Source: JAMCRM01 sp041685075
GTDB taxonomy: Bacteria; Acidobacteriota; Terriglobia; Bryobacterales; Bryobacteraceae
DNA: 36,523 bases
Direction of reading: 5' to 3'
NCBI GenBank assembly: GCA_041685075.1
Contig: JAWLGN010000014.1
Coordinates: 1-36,523, forward strand
Position 1 is the first letter of the stretch. The number at the start of each line of letters is the position of its first letter. The notes below the pieces were generated by a model. That model ran no database searches and was not told the DNA's origin. It worked only from the letters and a program-made list of their open reading frames with translations. The translations under genes were made by a program, and so were the position numbers. Of the stretch, positions 9,359 through 16,379 are shown piece by piece.

Positions 9359-10762
9359 TTGCTCATCCGTAATTTCATCGTGCTGGGCTTGTTAGGGTCG
9401 GTTCTTGCCGCCGCCGCGCCGGCGCAGCGCAAACCCGCTACCGGGCCTCTTCGCGTCCTCGAATCGAACCCGCGCTGGTTCACGGACGGGTCGGGCAAAG
9501 CCGTCTTTCTCACCGGTTCGCATATCTGGCAGTCCCTGCAGGACAGCGGCCTGCTGGTGCGCGGCGAACCGCAAAATCCTCCGCGGGTCTTCGACTACGA
9601 CGGCTACCTGAACTTCCTGGAGCGGCACAACCACAACTTCTTTCGCCTGTGGCGATGGGAAGTGACCCAATGGACGGACGGCTATACGAACAAAGTGGAA
9701 TACTGCCGGCCGCACCCGTGGCTCCGCACAGGCCCGGGCAATGCCAACGACGGCGAGCCGCGCTTCGATTTGACCCGCTTCAACCCGGAGTACTTCGACC
9801 GCATGCGCCGCCGGCTGGCCGCCGCACGGGATCGCGGCATCTACGCCGCGGTGATGCTCTTCGAAGGTTGGGAACTCCAGTTCACCGATGGCTGGAAGCA
9901 CCATCCGTTTCATGCCGCGAACAACATCAACGGCATTGAAGCCGACGCCGACGGCGACGGCAAAGGACTGGAGTTCAATACCCTCGGTTCCGGTCCCATG
10001 GGCCGCCGCATTCTGGAACTCCAGGAAGCCTATGTGCGGAAGGTGATCGATACCGTCAACGACCTGGATAATGTGCTCTACGAGATCTGCAACGAGTCCT
10101 TCCCCGGCTCCACGGAGTGGCAGTACTACCTGATCCGCTTCGTCAAAGAGTATGAGGCGCGGAAGCCGCGGCAGCACCCGGTGGGCATGACCTTCCAGTA
10201 CCGGGGCGGAGCCAACGCCGTTCTCTATCACAGCCCCGCCGATTGGATCTCGCCGAATCCGGGCGACTCCACCCAAAGCTACATCGAGAACCCCTGCGCC
10301 AACTGCACGACCAAGGTGGTCGTCAGCGACACCGACCACCTGTGGGGCCACACCGGCGGCGACAGCATCTGGGTTTGGAAGAGTTTCACCCGCGGCCTGA
10401 ACGTGCTCTTCATGGAAGAACTGCTGCCCTCCCCCACCTGGCAGGACTCCGCCCGGCGGGCCATGGGGCAGGCCCGGCGCTACGCCGATCGGATGAACCT
10501 CGCCGCCATGCGCCCCGAGCAGGGGCTCTCCAACACGCGCTATTGTCTGGCCGAGCGCGGGCAGGAGTACCTGGTCTTCCAGCACGACCGGGGCGAGTTC
10601 ACGGTGAACCTGAAAGACGCCCCAGGTTTGTTCGCGGTGGAGTGGCTGGACATTTATCGAGACCGGACCATCGAGGCGAAGCCGGTCGAAGGCGGCGCCG
10701 TGCGTACGTTCACAACGCCTTTCCCCGGACCGGCGGCGCTGTACCTGAAGCGAATGCGCTGA
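9359..10762 (+). CDS. secreted TIM-barrel glycoside hydrolase-like protein (cellulase/DUF4038-like)
   Basis: The protein has 467 residues. A TTG start at 9359 is favoured because GGGAGGAG lies about 5 bp upstream and the next residues form a clear signal peptide ending APA-Q. The N-terminal N-P-R-W-F-T-D-G-S-G-K-A-V-F-L-T-G segment is typical of DUF4038/cellulase-like barrels. F-F-R-L-W-R-W-E follows, and Y-E-I-C-N-E-S (Glu246) fits the acid/base Glu after Asn seen in clan GH-A enzymes. V-S-D-T-D-H-L-W-G (322-330) and F-M-E-E (351-354) are candidate partners for catalysis. A small beta domain ends the protein. Exact family and substrate cannot be fixed from sequence alone. The 187 bp before it hold only a weak TTGTAT element at 9300. 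Confidence 0.72.
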   Translation: MLIRNFIVLGLLGSVLAAAAPAQRKPATGPLRVLESNPRWFTDGSGKAVFLTGSHIWQSLQDSGLLVRGEPQNPPRVFDYDGYLNFLERHNHNFFRLWRWEVTQWTDGYTNKVEYCRPHPWLRTGPGNANDGEPRFDLTRFNPEYFDRMRRRLAAARDRGIYAAVMLFEGWELQFTDGWKHHPFHAANNINGIEADADGDGKGLEFNTLGSGPMGRRILELQEAYVRKVIDTVNDLDNVLYEICNESFPGSTEWQYYLIRFVKEYEARKPRQHPVGMTFQYRGGANAVLYHSPADWISPNPGDSTQSYIENPCANCTTKVVVSDTDHLWGHTGGDSIWVWKSFTRGLNVLFMEELLPSPTWQDSARRAMGQARRYADRMNLAAMRPEQGLSNTRYCLAERGQEYLVFQHDRGEFTVNLKDAPGLFAVEWLDIYRDRTIEAKPVEGGAVRTFTTPFPGPAALYLKRMR

Positions 10763-10779
10763 ATCGCCCCTTCGCTTGC

Positions 10780-10801
10780 CCGGGCTGCGGCGGCCGCCCG
10801 G
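10780..10801. terminator. possible bidirectional stem-loop between convergent genes
   Basis: CCGGGC at 10780-10785 pairs with GCCCGG at 10796-10801 around a 10-nt loop, between the convergent glycosidase-like and GH3 genes. There is no T-tract on either side, so a terminator role is weakly supported. Confidence 0.3.
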
Positions 10802-10908
10802 CGATGCCTGCCGATGCCCGGTGAACCCGACAAAATCCGTGAACGCGATGGTTGGCGACCTCGACGCAGTACGGCAGTCGTCACCGCCGACGCTTCGGAG
10901 TGCCTCTG

Positions 10909-13233
10909 CTACTTGATTTCGAACTCTCCCCGCACCCGGATGTCGTGGGCCGAGGCGCCCACCATGATCTCGTATGCACCCGCTTCCACGACGGGCTTCA
11001 GGTCTTCGCCCAGGAAGGCGAGATCCCCGGCGTGCAGTTCGAAGCGCACGGTCCTCCGTTCGCCCGGCGCCAGCGCCAGCTTTTCGAAGCCTTTCAGTGC
11101 CTGCACCGGCCTCGTCACGCTGCTGACGATATCCCGGACGTAGAGTTGCACTGTCTCCTGCCCTTCGCGGCCACCGGTGTTTGCTATGTCGACCGCGATG
11201 CCGATCTTGCCGGCCGTCCCGGTCTGCTGCGGCGTGATCCGGAGATTGCCGTACTCGAACTTCGTGTAGCTGAGACCGTACCCGAACGGATAGAGCGGTG
11301 TGCCACTCATATCGACGTAGTCGGCCATTTCAAGCCGCCCGTTCACCCACTTTCCGCGAGCCGGTTTGAAGTCGTAATAGAACGGAAACTGGCCCACATG
11401 GCGGGGTATGGTGAGCGCAAGCCGGCCGCTCGGGTTGTAGTCGCCGAATAGGATGTCAGCTACGGCGTGCCCGCCCTGCTCGCCCGGGAGCCACGCTTCG
11501 AGAATGGCGGGGACGTGCTCGGCCGTCCAGCGAGTCGACAAAGGCCGTCCGTTGATCAGCACGACGACGGTCGGGGTGCCGGTTTCGTGCACCGCTCGGA
11601 TGAGGTCTTCTTGCGGGCCGGACAGATCGAGGCTGGCGACGTCGCGCCCTTCTCCGTTCGTTCCTCCCGGCGCCCTTCTCTCCCGCTCGCCCACGACGAC
11701 CACCGCCACGTCCGCACTCCGCGCCAGCTTCCGGGCTTCCTCGAAGCCGCTGCGGTCCTCGCCGGTTATCTCGCAGCCCTTCGCATAGAGCACCTTTGTG
11801 GAGGGCGAAACCTTGGCCCGGATACCTTTCCGTACCGTGATGATCTCTTGCGGAATGGTCTTCGAGATGTAGTCCCCGAGCTGGTTCCTGGCATCGTCCG
11901 CATTGGGGCCGATGACCGCGATCGTGGCCACGTTCCGCTTCAACGGCAGCAGGCCGTTTTCGTTCTTGAGAAGGACGATTCCCTCGCGTGCGGCTTTCAG
12001 CGCCAGGTCCTGGTGCTCCTGGCGGCGTACGATTCTGGCCGCCCGGTCCGGATCGACGTACGGTTTGTCGAAAAGCCCCAGCATCATCTTCAGCCGGAGA
12101 ATGCGGCGAACGGCCCTGTCGATCAGCTCCATCGAAACCCGGCCCTCGGCGACGTTCTCGGCCATTCCCTGCATGAACCCGCTCTCATACGAGATGCCGA
12201 CATCCACCCCTGCCTTGAGAGCGAGTTCGCCCGCTTCCTTCTGCGTTCCGACGATGCGCTCGGAAACAAGGGTCCCGATGCCGCCGCCCTCGCTGAGCAC
12301 GAGCCCTTGAAAGCCCAGTTCCTCCCGCAGGATTCTGGTCAGCAGGTGAGCGGATTTGTGGGCCGGTACGCCATCAATCGCGGGATAGGTAGCCATGACC
12401 CCGAGTGCGCCCGCGCGCTTGATGCCGGCGACCCATGGCGGCAGATACACCTCGCGCAGCGTGCGCTCCGAGATCTCCATGGCCCCGCGCTCCAGCCCGC
12501 CGGCCCCCTCGGACTGCCCTGGGAAATGACAGAGACCCGCCACCACCTTGTCGTCCGCGGCGATGTTGTCTCCCTGGACGCTGCGCACGATCTCTTCCGC
12601 GATGCGCGCGGACAGATACGGGTCCTCGGTGTACGCCTCCTCGTTCCGGCCCATGCGCGGGTCGCGGTTCGGCTCGATCACGAAGGTGTACAACTGGTGT
12701 ATCCCCACTGCCCTCGCCTCCAGCGCGGCCACCGTGTAGACCTGCCGGATGAGTTCCATGTTCCACGTGCTGCCGAGCCCCGGGCCTTCCGGAAATATCG
12801 TGTGGCCCGAGGCCATCACCCCGTGGGTGCCTTCCTCCGTTTGCAGCAGCGGAATGCCAAGCCGCGTCTTCTCGATCGCGATCTTCTGCAGTTCGTTGAA
12901 GAAGAGCGCTTGTTGCCGGGGGCCATCCCGGAGAGCTTCATTCGCCAGGGTGAAGAACCCGCCGCCTGGCCCCACGGATTCGTCCTGGGTGCCCGCGGCA
13001 AAACGCCTGGCTGCCTCCTGCTTGGCGGCGATGGTGCGTCCGAGTTGGTTGACGTAAGCGCAGGGCATGTTCATTTGCCCCAGTTTTTCCTTGAGCGTCA
13101 TCCGCGAAAGCAATTCCTCGACGCGCCGCTCTATTTGAGCATGGCGATCCGGCATGGGCTGAGCCGACAAGGGGCAGGCGATTGCGAGCAGCGCCACCAG
13201 CGCCGGGTTGAAGCACTGTCGGAGATCGGACAT
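10909..13233 (-). CDS. secreted glycoside hydrolase family 3 protein with altered active-site residues
   Basis: A GH3 protein of 774 residues from the ATG at 13233. A signal peptide ends PLSA-Q, followed by the N-terminal TIM barrel, the alpha/beta sandwich and a fibronectin-III-like C-terminal domain (GQETVQLYVRD onward). Family landmarks include RDPRMGRNEEAYTEDPYL (190-207) and RILRLKMMLGLFDKPYVD. Two key positions differ. The Lys-His pair that normally binds sugar reads L-C-H-F (Cys235, His236). The nucleophile motif, usually Ser-Asp, reads L-V-L-S-E-G-G-G (Glu315). GH3 enzymes normally release terminal beta-glucose, xylose, arabinose or GlcNAc. With these changes, activity or mechanism is uncertain. 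It is convergent with 9359-10762 and divergent from the aminotransferase. Confidence 0.9.
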   Translation of the reverse strand: MSDLRQCFNPALVALLAIACPLSAQPMPDRHAQIERRVEELLSRMTLKEKLGQMNMPCAYVNQLGRTIAAKQEAARRFAAGTQDESVGPGGGFFTLANEALRDGPRQQALFFNELQKIAIEKTRLGIPLLQTEEGTHGVMASGHTIFPEGPGLGSTWNMELIRQVYTVAALEARAVGIHQLYTFVIEPNRDPRMGRNEEAYTEDPYLSARIAEEIVRSVQGDNIAADDKVVAGLCHFPGQSEGAGGLERGAMEISERTLREVYLPPWVAGIKRAGALGVMATYPAIDGVPAHKSAHLLTRILREELGFQGLVLSEGGGIGTLVSERIVGTQKEAGELALKAGVDVGISYESGFMQGMAENVAEGRVSMELIDRAVRRILRLKMMLGLFDKPYVDPDRAARIVRRQEHQDLALKAAREGIVLLKNENGLLPLKRNVATIAVIGPNADDARNQLGDYISKTIPQEIITVRKGIRAKVSPSTKVLYAKGCEITGEDRSGFEEARKLARSADVAVVVVGERERRAPGGTNGEGRDVASLDLSGPQEDLIRAVHETGTPTVVVLINGRPLSTRWTAEHVPAILEAWLPGEQGGHAVADILFGDYNPSGRLALTIPRHVGQFPFYYDFKPARGKWVNGRLEMADYVDMSGTPLYPFGYGLSYTKFEYGNLRITPQQTGTAGKIGIAVDIANTGGREGQETVQLYVRDIVSSVTRPVQALKGFEKLALAPGERRTVRFELHAGDLAFLGEDLKPVVEAGAYEIMVGASAHDIRVRGEFEIK

Positions 13234-13418
13234 GTGAATCAATTCTAAGCAGCCTCATCCGCGGGCGGCAAGGACTTGCGCGGGCCTTTGTTGCACTTTA
13301 ATGCTCAACCGCTGATCCACTCCCCAACCGGTCCTGCCGGTGGAGTTCGCCGCCTGCCCGGCTCCGAGTAGACCCGGGTGCGAAGCGCACGGCGCGGGCG
13401 GCGACGGCTCCAAAAAGT

Positions 13419-13447
13419 CCTGAAGAGAGCATATATGTCCCTTCAGG
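13419..13447. promoter_or_regulatory. nested dyad element over the aminotransferase promoter
   Basis: CCTGAAG at 13419-13425 and CTTCAGG at 13441-13447 are perfect inverted copies. The palindrome CATATATG at 13430-13437 sits almost exactly at their centre. The right arm overlaps the putative -35 of the aminotransferase promoter, which makes this a good operator candidate. No cognate regulator is obvious. Confidence 0.45.
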
Positions 13448-13470
13448 TCCGGCCGGGTCCGCTCTAGAGT
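13442..13470 (+). promoter_or_regulatory. promoter of the aminotransferase, leaderless type
   Basis: TTCAGG (13442-13447), a 17-bp spacer and TAGAGT (13465-13470) precede the GTG start at 13477 by only 6 nt. Transcription would then begin at or beside the start codon. The 10-mer TCTAGAGTAA here is identical to the one in the promoter at 15056-15065. Confidence 0.45.
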
Positions 13471-13476
13471 AAGAGC

Positions 13477-14772
13477 GTGACCACAGATCCGAAGTTGGCC
13501 ATCCACGGGGGACGGCCCGTACGGGACGAGCCGCTCCCTCTCGAATTTCCAGGGGCCCATGCCATGGACGACGCCGAAGTTGAAGCGGCGGTGCGGGTGA
13601 TGCGCTCGCGATCCTTGTTCCGGCATTACGGTCTCGAATCGCCGGGCGAGGTGAACGCCTTCGAGCGCGAATTCGCGCGGTTCGCGGGAGTGCAGCACGC
13701 GCTGGCCGTCAGCAGCGGCACCGGCGCGCTGCACACGGCCATGGGCGCGCTCGGCGTCGGGCCCGGCCAGGAAGTGATCGTGCCCGCGTATCTCTGGGTG
13801 GCGGTGATCGCCGCGGTTGTCAATCGAGGCGGCATTCCGGTGCTGGCGGACATCAACGACACGTTCTGCCTCGACCCGGAAGACGTGGAGCGGCGCATCA
13901 CGCCGAAGACCGCGGGTATCGTCTTTGTGCACATGAGCGGCGCGTCCGGAGAAGTGGAGGCGGTGCGTGAAATTGCCCGGCGCCGGAACCTGTTTCTGCT
14001 CGAGGATTGCGCGCAGTGCGCGGGCGGGTCGGTCAACGGGCGGCAGGTCGGCAGTATCGGCGACATGGCGATCTTCAGCTTTCAACTCAACAAGAACATG
14101 ACGTCGGGCGAGGGCGGCTGCCTGCTGACAAACGATGCCCGGCTGTACCACAGGGCTGTGGCCTGCCACGACCTGGGTTACGTCCGGGACGAGAACGGGC
14201 GGTTGGTGTTCGACCGGCCCGAGCTGCGGCTGTGGGGTATGGGTTACCGGCTTGATGAACTCCGGGCCGCGGTGCTGCGGGTGCAACTTGAAAAGCTGCC
14301 GCAGGTGGTCTGCGCCATGCGCCGCAGCAAGATGCGCATTCGCGCCGCGCTCGAAGAGATTCCGGGCATTCAGCTCCGCCGTCTTGTGGACCCGGCGGGC
14401 GACACCGGCGCCTTCCTGATAACCACCTACGCGGATGCGGGCACTGCATGCAAAGTCAACCAGGCACTCCGCGCGGAAGGAATCGTGACGAGCGCCCAGG
14501 GCATTTCGAATGTTCTGATGACCGATTGGGGGCTGCATTTGTACTACAACAACGCCAGTCTGGTCCATCGCTCCAGCGCGGATGCCAGCGGGTTCCCCTG
14601 GAAACTCGACGGGAACGACGCGCAGCGCCACGGCTATGAGAAGGGCGAGTGCCCCCGGGCGGACGAGTTGTTCGAACGCAGCATACTGATGCCGATACCT
14701 TCCTGCCTGACCGCCCGCGACGAGGATGACATCATCGCGGCTTTTCGCAAGGTAGCGGCCGCCATGCTTTGA
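13477..14772 (+). CDS. DegT/DnrJ/EryC1/StrS-family PLP aminotransferase
   Basis: A 431-residue fold-type I PLP enzyme that would transfer an amino group from glutamate or glutamine to a keto-sugar or keto-cyclitol. The family signs are S-S-G-T-G-A-L-H (79-86), the E-D-C-A-Q-C-A-G-G segment (Asp177, Gln180 bind PLP) and F-S-F-Q-L-N-K-N-M-T-S-G-E-G-G, where Lys206 is the expected Schiff-base lysine. The protein is soluble, with no signal peptide, unlike almost all of its neighbours. The GTG start at 13477 has no ribosome site, which fits the leaderless promoter. No sugar-nucleotide enzyme or oxidoreductase partner is adjacent; the nearest Gfo/Idh protein is 11 kb away. Substrate is unknown; the inosose-aminotransferase branch is one possibility. 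Confidence 0.88.
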   Translation: MTTDPKLAIHGGRPVRDEPLPLEFPGAHAMDDAEVEAAVRVMRSRSLFRHYGLESPGEVNAFEREFARFAGVQHALAVSSGTGALHTAMGALGVGPGQEVIVPAYLWVAVIAAVVNRGGIPVLADINDTFCLDPEDVERRITPKTAGIVFVHMSGASGEVEAVREIARRRNLFLLEDCAQCAGGSVNGRQVGSIGDMAIFSFQLNKNMTSGEGGCLLTNDARLYHRAVACHDLGYVRDENGRLVFDRPELRLWGMGYRLDELRAAVLRVQLEKLPQVVCAMRRSKMRIRAALEEIPGIQLRRLVDPAGDTGAFLITTYADAGTACKVNQALRAEGIVTSAQGISNVLMTDWGLHLYYNNASLVHRSSADASGFPWKLDGNDAQRHGYEKGECPRADELFERSILMPIPSCLTARDEDDIIAAFRKVAAAML

Positions 14773-15034
14773 TGGCCAACGCGAGCCGGTGAGAAAACAT
14801 ACAACTGGCTCGGGCTTACCGAAGAGCACGTCCGGGCGGTGGAGATTCCGCTACGCCGCCTTCGCCTGTGACGCGGGCTTCGGTAAGTGCAGGTTACGGG
14901 TGCCCCTGGTGAAGTACGTTCGGGCAACTATACGTTCCAAATACGTTTAATAACGTCGCGTCAACAAGAGTAACTTCGATGGTGCGGTCCAACGCCGTAG
15001 AGCAATAGAGTCCAGGAATGGACATTAAACTACC
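14773..15034. other. intergenic region with an inverted repeat and an AT-richer stretch
   Basis: About 300 bp without a credible gene separate the aminotransferase from the second ceramidase-like gene. It holds a perfect 10-bp inverted repeat (listed separately) and, from about 14920, a stretch visibly richer in A and T than its surroundings. The leaderless promoter at 15035 follows. No tRNA or conserved RNA element was recognised. Confidence 0.5.
14815..14887. repeat. 10-bp perfect inverted repeat, 53-bp spacer
   Basis: CTTACCGAAG at 14815-14824 is the exact reverse complement of CTTCGGTAAG at 14878-14887. The spacer contains a further GGCGG/CCGCC pairing. It lies just after the aminotransferase stop and could be a structured 3' end, although there is no T-tract. 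Confidence 0.4.
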
Positions 15035-15063
15035 TTGATTGCTCAGAGGCGCCGGTCTAGAGT
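15035..15063 (+). promoter_or_regulatory. promoter giving a leaderless transcript for the second ceramidase-like gene
   Basis: TTGATT (15035-15040), a 17-bp spacer and TAGAGT (15058-15063) form a good sigma-70-type promoter. The ATG at 15072 follows after 8 nt, so the transcript should start at or next to the AUG and lack a ribosome site; none is seen. The -10 region shares TCTAGAGTAA with the aminotransferase promoter. Confidence 0.6.
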
Positions 15064-15071
15064 AAAACACA

Positions 15072-16334
15072 ATGAAGCGGTGGGTTTGTTCATTCCTTCT
15101 GATTGTTGTTCTGGTGTCGCATGCTCTGGCGGGCGAGCGGCACATTCCGCTCAGTGCCGGGACCGCGCGCGTCGACATCACGCCCCAGGCGTTGTTGCCG
15201 ATGGCAGGGTACCCAAACCGTACCTGCCCTGCGGCCACCGGTAAGCTCGGCCCGCTATTCGCGAAGGCGCTTGTGCTCTCGGCGGGCGAGTCGCGGATTG
15301 CCCTGGTCACGGTCGATCTCATATCCTTCGTATCCGACAAGCTGCGAAGCGACGTGGCCGCCCGGCTGGGCATCCCGGTGCTGTTAGTGGCGTCCTCCCA
15401 CACCCACTCCGGGCCCTCCCTGCCGAAGTCCCCCGGTCTACAGCGGGAGATCGAACGGAAGATCTTCCGTGCCGTGCAGGAAGCGGCGGGCGCGATGTTC
15501 CCGGCCCGGCTGTCGGCCGGCCGCGGATCGATTCAACTGGGGTACAATCGGCTGATCCCGGGGGAAGACGGGCGCTCCGAGGCATTGTTCATCAACCGGG
15601 ATGCAGTCCCGTACGGGCCCGTCGATCCGGAGTTCACGCTCTTGCGCATCGAGGATGAGCGGGGGGCCGCCCGCGTCATCATCGTCCATTACGCCTGTCA
15701 TTCAGTCGTACTGGGTCCCAGTAACTGCCGATACTCGGCCGATTACCCTGGGATTCTTCAGGAGAAAGTGGAAGCGCAGATGAGCGGTGTCCAATGCATG
15801 TTTGTCCAGGGCGGCGCGGGCGACATCAACCCCATTCTGCTGGGTAGATCCCCCGATGACGAGCAGAACCAGGCTGCAGCAATCAGGGTGGGAGAAGTGC
15901 TGGCAAGAGAGGTGCTGCGGGCGGCGCGCCGGATAGGGCCAGGCGGGCCGAACCGGCATCCCATTCTGTCGACCTCGGAGGTGCTCTCATTCTCGAACCG
16001 GCGCGAGAAGGGGCGCTCCCTGCGTGTCGGCATCACGACGGTGCTCCTCAACGGCGACATTGCCATCGCGGCTGTTCCGGGAGAACCAATGCACAGGCTG
16101 CAAACGGCATGGAAAGCGAATGCCGAAGTCGCGTATCCCCTCTTCTGGGGCTACACCTACAGCGCGGGAGGCGAGTGGCCGGGGTATATCCCGGACCTCC
16201 GCTCGGCGGCACGCGGTGGGTACGGGGCCGATTCGCGTATTGAAATCGGCGCGGGCGAAACCATCATCCAGCATCACTTAAAAAACCTTTACGGATTGCA
16301 GGGCCGGTGGCAGCAGCCCGGATCCGAAAAATGA
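15072..16334 (+). CDS. neutral/alkaline ceramidase-like secreted protein, copy 2
   Basis: The protein has 420 residues with a signal peptide ending ALA-G. The neutral ceramidase N-terminal fold is indicated by A-R-V-D-I-T-P (32-38), the metal-site motif S-S-H-T-H-S-G-P (His110, His112), V-H-Y-A-C-H-S-V-V-L-G and Q-G-G-A-G-D-I-N-P. Known neutral ceramidases are about 650-700 residues; this one lacks the C-terminal half, so its reaction may differ (another amide or ester). It is clearly paralogous to 27083-28360 over its whole length, sharing R-K-I-F, R-G-S-I, L-G-Y-N-R-L and the ending YIPDLRSAARGGYGAD. The frameshifted TonB receptor starts 45 bp downstream. Confidence 0.82.
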   Translation: MKRWVCSFLLIVVLVSHALAGERHIPLSAGTARVDITPQALLPMAGYPNRTCPAATGKLGPLFAKALVLSAGESRIALVTVDLISFVSDKLRSDVAARLGIPVLLVASSHTHSGPSLPKSPGLQREIERKIFRAVQEAAGAMFPARLSAGRGSIQLGYNRLIPGEDGRSEALFINRDAVPYGPVDPEFTLLRIEDERGAARVIIVHYACHSVVLGPSNCRYSADYPGILQEKVEAQMSGVQCMFVQGGAGDINPILLGRSPDDEQNQAAAIRVGEVLAREVLRAARRIGPGGPNRHPILSTSEVLSFSNRREKGRSLRVGITTVLLNGDIAIAAVPGEPMHRLQTAWKANAEVAYPLFWGYTYSAGGEWPGYIPDLRSAARGGYGADSRIEIGAGETIIQHHLKNLYGLQGRWQQPGSEK

Positions 16335-16379
16335 ATAACTTCGAACGAACGTCTGAAATCTTGCGGGCGGTGAAAACAT

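Noticed and set aside
11467..13248. 593-codon rightward open frame opposite the GH3 gene
   Set aside because: The GH3 protein on the other strand has continuous family motifs; this frame has no recognisable domain or ribosome site.
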